Shown one piece after another: positions 8,044-16,196 of a DNA stretch of 64,000 nucleotides (within the stretch, counting starts at the first letter, position 1; each line of letters opens with the position of its first letter). Source of the DNA: Enterovibrio gelatinilyticus (GTDB taxonomy: Bacteria > Pseudomonadota > Gammaproteobacteria > Enterobacterales > Vibrionaceae); assembly GCF_028683095.1 (NCBI RefSeq), contig NZ_JAJUBC010000001.1, forward strand, positions 248,001 to 312,000, in the 5' to 3' direction. The translations under genes were made by a program, and so were the position numbers. The notes beneath the pieces were generated by a model. That model was not told the origin of the DNA. It was given only the letters and a program-made list of their open reading frames with translations, and searched no databases.

Positions 8044-8310
8044 ACCGACGGCTCATTTGGCTACTTTACAAGCTACACCTTAGGCGCAATGTATGCCGCG
8101 CAATTTATGGCAGCGATGCGCAAAACGGTGGATGTTGATACGTGTTTAAAGAACCTAGATTTGGCGCCGATCAATACATGGTTGCAAGAGAACATTTGGT
8201 TAAAAGGCTCAACACTGACAACGGACGAGTTGGTGACTCAAGCGACGGGTGAACAGCTCAACCCTGAGTATTTCAAACAGCATTTGATTGCGCGTTACTT
8301 GAAGAATTGA
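8044..8310 (+). pseudogene. M32 carboxypeptidase (Taq type), C-terminal remnant
   Basis: From 8044 the frame reads TDGSFGYFTSYTLGAMYAAQ and continues through WLQENIW to QATGEQLNPEYFKQHLIARY. This is the last quarter of M32 metallocarboxypeptidases, where a GYFPSYTLGAMYAAQ-like block and an ATGE-x-L-x-P-x-x-F tail are typical. The HEXXH zinc site and everything before it are absent, and an in-frame TAG sits at 8041. The break lies about 60 bases from the start of the broken recombinase, so the M32 gene was probably cut when the accessory segment on the left arrived or rearranged. Confidence 0.8.
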
Positions 8311-8830
8311 TGAAAGCCACCAATAACATTGATACAAACACAATGCTGCTGTCCACTTGCAGGCCCAAAAATATGCGCCCCCAATTAATAACACGTTCAG
8401 ATACATTCACACACTTTGAAAATGGTATAATACCGCCACTAAATAATAGGTTAAAGTTATTATTATCAATAGCTTACAGCCATTACATGATCGTCAACTT
8501 CCTTTTTCGCTACTAATGTTTGAGTTAACCATTTAATCAAAAAACCATAATAACAAATGAGATAGCAATTAAATCCCATTAGAAATTAATTGTAAAACGA
8601 TACTAATTAGATGGAAAATTAGTGAGAAAATGCGATATCAATCACTTGTTTATAAATTGAAATTCTCACTTTATAAACAATATAAACATTACATCTCAAT
8701 CATCTCAATAATGGGAATTTGACTTTCAGACAAACCTTAACAACAATAGGGTGGCATTTGTTTGGCGTTTAAACTATGTACACACATTAATTCCGTTAAT
8801 CATTAATTTAATTAACACAAGGAAAGAACG
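8311..8830. other. AT-rich intergenic region upstream of peptide 2
   Basis: About 520 bases of very AT-rich sequence without a convincing gene. It must contain the promoter of the second peptide locus; TTGACT at 8719-8724 is a possible -35 box, but no good -10 box follows at the right distance. A weak imperfect inverted pattern around 8640-8700 (TATAAATTGAAATTCTC and CACTTTATAAACAATATAAA) was seen but is not convincing. Confidence 0.4.
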
Positions 8831-8932
8831 ATGAAAAAAATCAAATTTGCTGCAAAAAAAGGACCTGTGTTGGCTACAAAGAAAGAGCCTAGCAAGCCAG
8901 GACCTAATCCAGGCCCTTGCTGTACGCCTTAG
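8831..8932 (+). CDS. Short Pro/Gly-rich peptide with C-terminal Cys-Cys, putative precursor peptide 2
   Basis: A 33-aa frame: a basic N-terminal half (MKKIKFAAKKGPVLATKK) and a C-terminal part EPSKPGPNPGPCCTP. AAGGAAAG lies about six bases before the ATG, a strong ribosome binding site. It is followed by a hairpin, then an ABC exporter and a MacAB-like efflux set; on the other side of these are acyl-chain and GNAT genes. That layout is what one expects for a modified, exported peptide. The Lys residues could take an acyl group and the Cys pair could form a disulfide or be modified. KKGPVL is shared in style with KKDRPVL of the peptide at 7175-7258. No double-Gly leader site is visible. I do not recognise the family, so the function is inferred from context. 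Confidence 0.6.
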   Translation: MKKIKFAAKKGPVLATKKEPSKPGPNPGPCCTP

Positions 8933-9024
8933 TATTTCACATTAGGCTCCATGCATCCACACTTGTCTATTTCATACCATTTAGAGAACAGCTCTATTTT
9001 TTGGCATTTAGACCTTTAAATTAG

Positions 9025-9043
9025 GGGGATGTTTCACATCCCC
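9025..9043 (+). terminator. Hairpin after peptide 2 gene
   Basis: GGGGATG-TTTCA-CATCCCC forms a perfect 7-bp GC-rich stem about 90 bases after the stop of the peptide gene. It is followed by ACTTTATAG rather than a U-run. It probably acts as a partial terminator or 3'-end stabiliser between the peptide gene and the exporter genes, mirroring the hairpin at 7134-7154. Confidence 0.5.
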
Positions 9044-9106
9044 ACTTTATAGTTGAGTTGCGACATTTGCGATTACAAATATTATTTTTTGATTTTATAG
9101 TCAAAG

Positions 9107-9148
9107 CATTTTCTCAATACATTCAGACATTTTCTCAATACATTCAGA
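9107..9148 (+). repeat. Perfect 21-bp tandem direct repeat before the exporter gene
   Basis: Two identical 21-base copies lie head to tail (9107-9127 and 9128-9148), each reading CATTTTCTCAA then TACATTCAGA. They end seven bases before the GTG start of the ABC exporter gene, covering the place where its ribosome binding site should be. This may be a recent duplication that alters exporter translation, or a pair of regulator sites. Confidence 0.75.
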
Positions 9149-9155
9149 TAAGACT

Positions 9156-10853
9156 GTGACCAGAATTTCTTATTTATATCAACTTATCTATAAAACAAGA
9201 AAATCTCATTCTTTGTCTTTTTTGCTATTGGCTTTGTTGTTGACAGCATTTCAAGCCCCACTTCCTTACTTGTCTGGTCATCTCATCGATCAGGTTCTAC
9301 CCAGTGCAGATTCACACTTGCTACTTAAGACCGTCGTTCTGCTCGCCACCCTTTACAGCGGTTACTTGATAACAAGTTATGTTAACGCTTGGTTTCGTCT
9401 AAAAGTGCGCAAAGAGATTATGATTGATTTTAACCAGGATGTGGTTAAGAGCATTCTTGGCTTGAATTATAATCAGCGACTTAAAATCAACAATGGCGAC
9501 CTGTTGTCTCGTGTCACAAGGGACATAGACCAGTTTGAAGTCATTATGCCCTACGGATTATCAAGTGTAGTCCACCACTTGGTGTTGTCTGTCGCCTTAT
9601 TAATCATCGTTTTTTTCATGAATTGGCAATTGAGCGCCATACTTCTTGCCCTTTTACCCGCTGCCGTCATTGTTTATATGAGATTCGACAGTGCGTTATG
9701 GTCATCATCTAAAGATGAAACAGATGCCTCGGCAAAAAAGATGACAGTCTTGCAAGAAACTATTGAAGCGGATGCAGAAATAAAAACCTATGAAGCTGAA
9801 AAATTCTTTCTAAGTCATACCCGAAAAGCCGTGGAAAACTTGGAAGATAAGCGTTTCATCCGGCAGTTATACGACACCAAAGTTAGTATGATTATTATGG
9901 GTATTCCTATGCTGGCTATGGTCATTATTTGGTATCTTGGTGGTGCCATGGTCATTGAGGAGCAACTCAGTATAGGTTTGATCATCACCTATACAGCGAC
10001 ATTGAACTTAATGGTGCCCTCACTAATCAGAATTATTGAGTTTGCTTCAAGCATTCCCAATGAATTAACCGCTTTAATGCGCGTGAAGGAATTGTGTGAT
10101 TTAGCTAAGATACAATCTGAGCAAGGTTCTGCTGTTAATACTGCTCTTCAAATGAAACAAACTGTTTCTTTTGAGGCAATTATTTTAGATGATATGAGTT
10201 TTTCCTATCATCATGACTCCCCTTTATTCTCCAACCTAAATTTAGTTTTCGACAGAGGTCGCGCTCATTTGATTAATGGCGGTAACGGTGCTGGTAAGTC
10301 GACACTACTAACAATCCTGAGTGGAGAACTTAAACCTCAGGCTGGGATCATTAAACTCGATTCCATTCACCTAAGCGGCATATCAAATCGCTCTCAGTCG
10401 ATTTCCATGGTCCCCCAAAAAATCCACATTATTTCTGACTCCATTCGCAACAACGTGACGTTTGGGATGGATGTTGACCAGGATAAAATCCAGAAAGCCC
10501 TAAATCAAGTTGGTCTTAGCAAGTGGATTGATCGCCTCAATCAGGGAATCGACCACGTCATAAAAGATGCGCATTCAGAGCTCTCAGGTGGTCAAATTCA
10601 AAAATTGGGTCTAGCGCGCGCCATATTGCGAGATACACCTATTTTGCTAATGGATGAGCCAACTAATAATTTAGATAGTGAGGCCGTGAAAATGCTCATT
10701 GAAATTGTTCGAGCACAAAAGCAGTCAAAGATCGTCGTGATTGTGAGCCATGATGATCGCCTATTTGATGCGGTCGATCGCATTGTTTACCTTGAGGATG
10801 ATAGCCTCCGTCATTCTACACGTGTTACGGAAACTGAAACTAAAGAAGGTTAA
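9156..10853 (+). CDS. ABC exporter, fused membrane and ATPase domains
   Basis: A 565-aa half-transporter. The first about 300 residues hold six transmembrane segments of a type 1 ABC exporter. The C-terminal ATPase has Walker A GGNGAGKST, signature ELSGGQIQKLGLARA, Walker B PILLMDEPTNNLD and the switch VSHDD. It starts with GTG 9156; only a weak AGATAAG precedes it. There is no N-terminal C39 peptidase domain, so it does not cleave a leader itself. By length and order it resembles exporters of cyclic or modified peptides and microcins. It follows the short peptide gene, so its likely cargo is the mature product of that gene, working as a homodimer in the inner membrane. A lipid substrate is the main alternative, given the acyl-chain genes nearby. 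Confidence 0.87.
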   Translation: MTRISYLYQLIYKTRKSHSLSFLLLALLLTAFQAPLPYLSGHLIDQVLPSADSHLLLKTVVLLATLYSGYLITSYVNAWFRLKVRKEIMIDFNQDVVKSILGLNYNQRLKINNGDLLSRVTRDIDQFEVIMPYGLSSVVHHLVLSVALLIIVFFMNWQLSAILLALLPAAVIVYMRFDSALWSSSKDETDASAKKMTVLQETIEADAEIKTYEAEKFFLSHTRKAVENLEDKRFIRQLYDTKVSMIIMGIPMLAMVIIWYLGGAMVIEEQLSIGLIITYTATLNLMVPSLIRIIEFASSIPNELTALMRVKELCDLAKIQSEQGSAVNTALQMKQTVSFEAIILDDMSFSYHHDSPLFSNLNLVFDRGRAHLINGGNGAGKSTLLTILSGELKPQAGIIKLDSIHLSGISNRSQSISMVPQKIHIISDSIRNNVTFGMDVDQDKIQKALNQVGLSKWIDRLNQGIDHVIKDAHSELSGGQIQKLGLARAILRDTPILLMDEPTNNLDSEAVKMLIEIVRAQKQSKIVVIVSHDDRLFDAVDRIVYLEDDSLRHSTRVTETETKEG

Positions 10854-10941
10854 TCGGATGATACCTTTGTTTATATAAGTTCTGACAGACACTAAAAGAA
10901 GTCATATTCATCATCGTTTGTGAAGTATTAGGGATAGAGAA

Positions 10942-12078
10942 TTGAAAGCACCTCTTATGAAGTCAAAGCAGTCTGGTAAGCAACCCATGAGAGGCTATTT
11001 TAAGACCACATTCGCTATCCTTATTCTATTTTCCGCTGTTGCTACAGGTTACTTTCTCTATCAAACGCCCCCCCTTGATGTATCAGGTGTACAAGTAAAA
11101 CGAAATGATATGGCCTACATCATTCGAGTGACGGGTGAAGTCATTAATGATCGTACCGTGTCTTTGACCGCATTAGTGAATGGTCGCGTTGAGGAGGTTT
11201 ATGTTGCGCGTGGTGATCGGGTAAAAAAAGATGACACTTTGGCATCGATGGATAACCGAGCATCAATTGCCCGACTCAAACGCGCTCAAGCCGTTGTTCA
11301 GCAAGAAACTGTTCGAGTAAAAGAGCAACTGCAACGCTACAACAGGTTGTCAGAGCTATCTAACAGAAAGCTGGTGTCTGTGGAGGCACTGGACCAAGCT
11401 CAATATGAATTGGAAACCGCTAAAGCAGCAGTTGCTATAGCTAAAGCAGATGCCCAAATGAGTGCGCTTGAGCAAGACTGGCAAAAGCTAGATGCCCCCT
11501 TTGATGCCGTTATCATCGATAAATCGACGGAGTCAGGACAATGGGTAGAAGCCGGAACAGAGCTTTTCCAACTCGTTGCTATTGAAGGATGGGAAATTGA
11601 AGCCAATTTAGATGCGGTTGATAGTGGAAGAATTCACCTTGGTCAGTTGGTTAACCTAGCATCTGACGCTTTTCCCAACCAACGTTGGCAAACTCAAATC
11701 CATTGGATTGGTCCCGCTATCGAACGTACATCAGAACGCTATCTAAATACCTTTCCCGCTCGCATGGGATTGGGCTCAGAAGCCCCCCAATTACTATTGG
11801 GACAACAGTTGGATATAGAAATCGTAATAGAGGAACGTGGCAATGTGCTTAGCCTGCCTTACAGTGCTTTACGCGAGCGCGAACCAGGACTCTTTGAGAT
11901 TGCACTGATCGAGCAAGGTACCATTCGCCTGCAAACTGTTGAATCAGGATTGGAAACAGATACGCATGTAGAAATACTCAGCGGCGTTCAGGATGGGCAA
12001 TGGGTTGCTCTGTTTGATAGCGAATATCTTGAAAATGGGCGTACAGCAAGGTTTATCGATAAAAATGATCAAAATTGA
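10942..12078 (+). CDS. HlyD/MacA-like periplasmic adaptor
   Basis: A 378-aa membrane fusion protein. A short cytoplasmic stretch is followed by one transmembrane anchor (residues about 20-45, FKTTFAILILFSAVATGYFL), a lipoyl half-motif (GRVEEVYVARGDRVKKDDTL), a helical hairpin (about 110-180) and a second lipoyl half with beta-barrel (LDAPFDAVIIDKSTESGQWV). Adaptors of this type bridge an inner-membrane ABC pump to TolC. TTG 10942 is chosen because AGGGA lies eight bases upstream; the ATG at 10957 has none. Its end overlaps the ATPase gene by 14 bases, so the two are coupled. The next two genes complete a MacAB-like tripartite pump. No outer-membrane channel gene is present, so a TolC encoded elsewhere would be needed. 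Confidence 0.88.
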   Translation: MKAPLMKSKQSGKQPMRGYFKTTFAILILFSAVATGYFLYQTPPLDVSGVQVKRNDMAYIIRVTGEVINDRTVSLTALVNGRVEEVYVARGDRVKKDDTLASMDNRASIARLKRAQAVVQQETVRVKEQLQRYNRLSELSNRKLVSVEALDQAQYELETAKAAVAIAKADAQMSALEQDWQKLDAPFDAVIIDKSTESGQWVEAGTELFQLVAIEGWEIEANLDAVDSGRIHLGQLVNLASDAFPNQRWQTQIHWIGPAIERTSERYLNTFPARMGLGSEAPQLLLGQQLDIEIVIEERGNVLSLPYSALREREPGLFEIALIEQGTIRLQTVESGLETDTHVEILSGVQDGQWVALFDSEYLENGRTARFIDKNDQN

Positions 12079-12727
12079 ATCCTTGCACAAATCCTACTTC
12101 CGAGGTGAAACCTCACTCCCCATTATTCAAGGTGTTGACCTGAATATAGAACGGGGGGAATTTGTTGCAATAATGGGAGCATCTGGCTCCGGTAAGAGTA
12201 CCCTACTCAACATTATTGGCTGCCTCGATAATGCTGATAAAGGCACCTACTACTTAGACGATACAGCCGTCCATCAAGCAAACGATGATGGGCTTGCAAA
12301 ACTACGTTCTTCACTCATTGGCACGATATTCCAATCATTCAATTTACTATCAAGACGTGACGCATTAGCCAATGTCATGCTCCCATTGGTGTATCAAAGT
12401 ACCCCGCCTTCACAGCGACAAGCGCTTGCTTTAGCCGCGCTTGAACGAGTAGGTTTAGCCGATCGTGCAACGCATTTGCCCAATCAGCTTTCTGGTGGCC
12501 AGCAACAACGTGTTGCTATTGCACGCGCGCTGGTCAATAAACCCAAGTTGCTTATCGCGGATGAACCAACAGGCGCTTTAGACAGCGTAACTGGGCAGCA
12601 GGTTATGCATCTCTTTAAGGAATTGCACGCTGAAGGCAATACCATTGTTATGGTCACTCACGATGCGCATTTAGCTGAGACGGCTGACAGGGTCGTGCAC
12701 ATGCGAGATGGTAGGATTGTCATATGA
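12065..12727 (+). CDS. MacB/LolD-type ABC transporter ATPase
   Basis: A 220-aa ATPase. Walker A is GASGSGKST, the Q-loop is IFQSFNLL, the signature is [15 protein letters not shown], Walker B is [13 protein letters not shown] and the switch is [10 protein letters not shown]. This is the pattern of the MacB/LolD/FtsE branch, which works with FtsX-fold permeases. The frame is open from 11993, but ATG 12065, inside the end of the adaptor gene, gives the usual N terminus ([12 protein letters not shown]). It overlaps the permease gene by four bases (ATGA). With its neighbours it would power mechanotransmission of substrate from the periplasm to TolC. Likely cargo is the second peptide after the fused exporter has carried it across the inner membrane, or acylated material. 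Confidence 0.9.
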   Translation: MIKIESLHKSYFRGETSLPIIQGVDLNIERGEFVAIMGASGSGKSTLLNIIGCLDNADKGTYYLDDTAVHQANDDGLAKLRSSLIGTIFQSFNLLSRRDALANVMLPLVYQSTPPSQRQALALAALERVGLADRATHLPNQLSGGQQQRVAIARALVNKPKLLIADEPTGALDSVTGQQVMHLFKELHAEGNTIVMVTHDAHLAETADRVVHMRDGRIVI

Positions 12728-13968
12728 ACGAGTGGCGAATTATGCTTGATCTATTCAGAGAAGCGCGACTTGCCATGTTTGAAAACTGGGGAAGATCATT
12801 GCTCAGCATGATTGGAATTGCTGTGGGTATCGCTGCAGTCATGACAGTTGATACTGTCAGTATTGGAGGCAAAGCCTTCGTCATGAAGGAATTAGAGACC
12901 TTTGGTCTCAAATCCGTTTGGGTATATCGAGCTCAAAGTAACAAAGATCCACACAAACGAACACGCTCGGGGACGGGCATCAATAACAATGACCTAGTGG
13001 CACTTCAGGGAGATTGTTGTCCATCAGTTAAGCTCATAAGCCCCATCGTTACACCCAACGGCCGACCGCCCATCGTCCAAGTGGGCAATCGTTACAGTAA
13101 CGCACAAGTCACTGGCGTCAATACAGATTTCATAACCATCAACAATGACCAGCTACGCATAGGAAGAGGCCTTCGAGAAGTAGAAGTTAGAAACCGAAGA
13201 CCTGTCGCCATTATTGGCGAAACAGTGTTATCCCATCTATTTCCTGGCATTTCGAACCCTGTAGGACGTTCGCTTCGAATATCAAGTCGAGAATATCAGG
13301 TGATTGGTGTTCTCCGCTCGAAGAGTCGCGATTTACTCGCCAGCATCGGCTCTGCGGGAGGCGATGTGAATAACCGAGTTTTGATTGGCTACCCCCTAGT
13401 ACAAGCACTCAATGGGAATGACGATATCAGCTATATTCAGGCGGAAGCCGCATCGGTAGAAACAGCGGAAGCCGCCACTGAGCAGATAAAAGGCGTGCTA
13501 TCGAGGCGTTATCACGGTGTTTTCGAATATGAAAGCAGCACCCTCGCCTCTTACATCGATACCACAGATAACATTCTTGGCGGTGTCACCATCATCGGTA
13601 TTATTGCTGCATCTAGCGCATTGATCGTAGGTGCCATTGGTGTTGCAGGCATTATGAGTACGGCTGTCGCTGAAAGAACGCGGGAAATCGGCATTCGCGC
13701 TGCCGTTGGTGCTCATCGCGACCATATAATGGTTCAATTTATCGCCGAGTCGGTGTTCATTTGTTTGATTGGCGGTTTAATGGGCTTAGCCGTTGGTGTG
13801 CTCATTGGTTTTATTTTGAATTTCTTTACCGGCTTTCCATTGTTTCCTGGCATCGGGGGAGTCAGCATTGCGCTTGGTGTGTCAATTTTAGTGGGCTTAA
13901 TTGCAGGGTATTTGCCTGCACGGAGAGCTGCACAGATGAAGCCAGTAGACGCGCTCAGGGATTCATGA
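12724..13968 (+). CDS. MacB-type FtsX-fold permease
   Basis: A 414-aa permease. The N terminus has an amphipathic stretch and the first transmembrane helix (SLLSMIGIAVGIAAVMTV), then a periplasmic domain of about 230 residues, then three helices at about 275-410 with the FtsX-family features ERTREIGIRAAVGAHRDHI and the PARRAAQMKPVDALR C terminus. The four-helix, large-periplasmic-domain layout is that of MacB, with the ATPase as a separate protein rather than fused. It is the last plus-strand gene, ten bases from the converging CPBP gene. Substrates of the family include antimicrobial peptides, heat-stable toxin and lipopeptides, which suits a peptide locus. Confidence 0.9.
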   Translation: MNEWRIMLDLFREARLAMFENWGRSLLSMIGIAVGIAAVMTVDTVSIGGKAFVMKELETFGLKSVWVYRAQSNKDPHKRTRSGTGINNNDLVALQGDCCPSVKLISPIVTPNGRPPIVQVGNRYSNAQVTGVNTDFITINNDQLRIGRGLREVEVRNRRPVAIIGETVLSHLFPGISNPVGRSLRISSREYQVIGVLRSKSRDLLASIGSAGGDVNNRVLIGYPLVQALNGNDDISYIQAEAASVETAEAATEQIKGVLSRRYHGVFEYESSTLASYIDTTDNILGGVTIIGIIAASSALIVGAIGVAGIMSTAVAERTREIGIRAAVGAHRDHIMVQFIAESVFICLIGGLMGLAVGVLIGFILNFFTGFPLFPGIGGVSIALGVSILVGLIAGYLPARRAAQMKPVDALRDS

Positions 13969-13978
13969 AAACAGGCTG

Positions 13979-14584
13979 TTAGCCAAGGCTAGCCTCGTGT
14001 TCTTCATAAAATGAAGCGGAAAGGATCAGAACATTTCTGGTTAGGTGGACAATCCAAACAAACAGCACTGAATCAGTCACGACGTAAGCAACACCAAGTA
14101 GTGCTGCAAAAATAAAGAACTCTAACGAGTGCCACCCTATCGGTCTGTTTTCTGTGTGGACTGTCCAGAATAATACCGAAGATATACAGATAGCAGCCCA
14201 AACGGGAAGCGTTAACATTAATGTACTGACTAAAAACACTCGCCAAATGAGCTCTTCGTAGCACGTAATTCCCACCTGAAAAAAAAGATAATTTCTGTGT
14301 TTTTTAAGCTGTTTAAACCCACGGACACTATCGATAACAAATTGTCTTGGTTGAGGCGAACTCATTGGTAATCCAGCCACCAATAGGGCTAAACCAACAC
14401 ATATGCCGCCTGAAACAATCGCAATAAGTTGAAGCGAAGGCGCAAACTGCCAATCCACATAGAAATATGCCGTGTAGGCGATGACGGGTAACATTAGTAT
14501 GAAGCCAAAACGATCGCCAATGACTCGCGGGTATAAAAAAGACAAACTGACAACTGCGATAAGCAGTAAAACGAGTAAGGACAC
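13979..14584 (-). CDS. CPBP-family intramembrane metalloprotease
   Basis: About 201 aa with six or seven hydrophobic helices. The family motifs are visible: motif 1 CYEELIWRVFL (E-E-x3-R), motif 2 LFWTVHTENRP and motif 3 IVHLTRNVL (H-x3-N). CPBP/Abi proteins are ABC-type CAAX-like peptidases; in bacteriocin loci they serve in immunity or leader processing. The long frame reaches 14698, inside the GNAT gene, but GTG 14584 just after that gene's stop gives a normal membrane N terminus. It is last in the ACP-KS-DH-GNAT-GNAT operon and could cleave the peptide precursor or protect the producer. Start uncertain, family fairly sure. Confidence 0.8.
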   Translation of the reverse strand: MSLLVLLLIAVVSLSFLYPRVIGDRFGFILMLPVIAYTAYFYVDWQFAPSLQLIAIVSGGICVGLALLVAGLPMSSPQPRQFVIDSVRGFKQLKKHRNYLFFQVGITCYEELIWRVFLVSTLMLTLPVWAAICISSVLFWTVHTENRPIGWHSLEFFIFAALLGVAYVVTDSVLFVWIVHLTRNVLILSASFYEEHEASLG

Positions 14585-14585
14585 T

Positions 14586-15188
14586 CTAGAAGAGCCCCTG
14601 TTTAAAATGACGACGCAATACACCCTCTTTGTGTTCTTGCAAAAAAGCGCGGAAGTCATCTGAAAACATGGCATAGAGGTGGTAGTCGTTCCATCCATCT
14701 CCTACAGGAACATAATTTTTTAGCACACCTTCTTTTATGCCACCAAATTCTGCAAGACGTATTGAATCCTCATTACCCGATAAAACATACCCATAGACTT
14801 TATGTAAATTCATAACGTTAAAAGCCATTTGCAAGCTTAACAGAGCTATCTCAGGCCCAAATACGCTGGTACGGTAAGCCTCTTCTCCTACTAAATAGCG
14901 AAGATCTGCAGTACGGCTTTTCCAGTCAATGTTGTTAAACCAGATCATCCCTATTGGCTTGCCACTCTTGACCGAGCACACCAAACCTAAAAGGTTATCT
15001 CCGCCATAAACAGCCGCATTCTGTTCTAGCCAAGTCATCACTTGGTCCTTAGCACCATTGACAAAAGTCGAGCTATCAAAGACGGTCGAATTCAGGTAGG
15101 GGTCATCTAGCCAGCCAGCAATGGTATCGAGGTCTTCGAGGTTAGGTCGGCGCAAAGCACAATAGATTCCACGAACACTGTCAAACAC
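14586..15188 (-). CDS. GNAT-family acyltransferase (RimJ/RimL-like)
   Basis: About 200 aa with the layout of RimJ/RimL-type N-acyltransferases: LRRPNLEDLDTIAGWLDDP at the start, GKPIGMIWFNNIDWKSRTADLRYLV in the middle, the acyl-CoA loop region FGPEIALLSLQMAF and the C-terminal LHKVYGYVLSGNEDSIRLAE strand-helix. I choose GTG 15188 over GTG 15200 because GAGG lies six bases before it; this overlaps the previous gene by eight bases. The family transfers an acyl group from CoA or ACP to an amine. Two GNATs in an operon with an ACP, ketosynthase and dehydratase point to transfer of a purpose-made acyl chain, with Lys residues or the N terminus of the short peptide as possible acceptors. The acceptor is inferred. 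Confidence 0.8.
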   Translation of the reverse strand: MFDSVRGIYCALRRPNLEDLDTIAGWLDDPYLNSTVFDSSTFVNGAKDQVMTWLEQNAAVYGGDNLLGLVCSVKSGKPIGMIWFNNIDWKSRTADLRYLVGEEAYRTSVFGPEIALLSLQMAFNVMNLHKVYGYVLSGNEDSIRLAEFGGIKEGVLKNYVPVGDGWNDYHLYAMFSDDFRAFLQEHKEGVLRRHFKQGLF

Positions 15189-15660
15189 GCTTATCCTCAC
15201 TTCCCATCATTAATAAATCGTAATACGTTCCCTCAACAAACAGCTGGCTCTTTAATCGAGCTTCCTCAGTAAAACCTAACCGTTTTAAGCAATCTATTTC
15301 TAATTGTTCACTGGGGAGTAACTGAATGTAATACTTACCTATATCATATTGTGCAGCTAGCCAGCCCATCACTGCCTGAATGTCACCATCAGCAGTGTCA
15401 ACATCAGCAAAGTCACCATCAATAAAGTCACCTATCAGATGGAGGTCAAGATAGGCAATGCGAGAGAACATGGCTTTTATTCTGATAAATCCGACTTTGG
15501 CGGTATCATTAAACACAACAAAATCACCGTCACCCAATGCAGAATCTAACTCTGACTTTGAACAACCAAGCGGATAAGCAAGGTTTTTATAACTCGAACA
15601 CTTAAAGCTTGATGATTCTAAATCAATAAAATCATCCAAAGCGGCTAACCTAAAAGACAC
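15181..15660 (-). CDS. Small GNAT-like acyltransferase
   Basis: A 159-aa protein with a divergent GNAT fold. The C-terminal half shows the family pattern IQLLPSEQLEIDCLKRLGFTEEARLKSQLFVEGTYYDLLMMG, read in two parts as a helix then the LGF-x-EE-x2-L-x3-x-FVEG-x-Y-x-D block. The N-terminal acyl-CoA binding motif is less clear. It begins with GTG directly after the stop of the FabZ-like gene and overlaps the next GNAT gene by eight bases. It may act as a partner of the larger GNAT, as a second acyltransferase, or as self-resistance. The acidic run GDFIDGDFADVDTADGD is unusual for the family. Confidence 0.68.
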   Translation of the reverse strand: MSFRLAALDDFIDLESSSFKCSSYKNLAYPLGCSKSELDSALGDGDFVVFNDTAKVGFIRIKAMFSRIAYLDLHLIGDFIDGDFADVDTADGDIQAVMGWLAAQYDIGKYYIQLLPSEQLEIDCLKRLGFTEEARLKSQLFVEGTYYDLLMMGSEDKRV

Positions 15661-16170
15661 TCAACGCTCCCTATATTTAGAAATATGTTCAATGAGGCTT
15701 TTTCTTTTTATAAAAGTGAGATCAAAAGTCGCAGATAATACTTCTTTCCCATTTACATAGGAATTTCCGGTCAACCTAGCACCCAGACGATTGATTGCCT
15801 TAATGCTGACATGTGCTTTTAAGATATCCCCAGGTAATGCTGGCGCCTTAAATCGCATTTGACTGACGGTACTGGCTACAACATCCGTCAGTTCGTCAAA
15901 CTCACTCCGGTAGTGAATTAAAACAATACCGGCCTGCGCTAATGCCTCACCCATCAAAACGCCAGGCATCATGTTTACATGTTTGAAATGAGCATTGATC
16001 AGCTCAGAAGATACGGGAATATTGTATTGTGCGATGACTTCCGATTCGGATAAATAACTCACTGAATCTACGAATAGAAATGCATCACCATATGGTAAAA
16101 TTGAGCTAACTGCCTCTTTACCCAGTACACCTTGTGAATCCCTCAGTTCGTCAATAGAATTTCTATCCAT
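15661..16170 (-). CDS. FabZ-like hotdog dehydratase
   Basis: A 169-aa single hotdog domain. Core motif INAHFKHVNMMPGVLMGEAL matches FabZ HFP-x-x-P-V-M-P-G-V-L-x-x-E-A-L; the catalytic pair would be H61 and E75, with the same 14-residue spacing as known FabZ. It would dehydrate 3-hydroxyacyl-ACP to trans-2-enoyl-ACP. It sits between the ketosynthase and two GNAT genes in the ACP operon. No ketoreductase, enoyl reductase or malonyl transferase is present, so the pathway would borrow those from housekeeping fatty acid synthesis. FKH replacing FPx next to the catalytic His is a small oddity. Confidence 0.85.
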   Translation of the reverse strand: MDRNSIDELRDSQGVLGKEAVSSILPYGDAFLFVDSVSYLSESEVIAQYNIPVSSELINAHFKHVNMMPGVLMGEALAQAGIVLIHYRSEFDELTDVVASTVSQMRFKAPALPGDILKAHVSIKAINRLGARLTGNSYVNGKEVLSATFDLTFIKRKSLIEHISKYRER

Positions 16171-16196
16171 AGTCTCGATTCACAAACGTACTTGTG

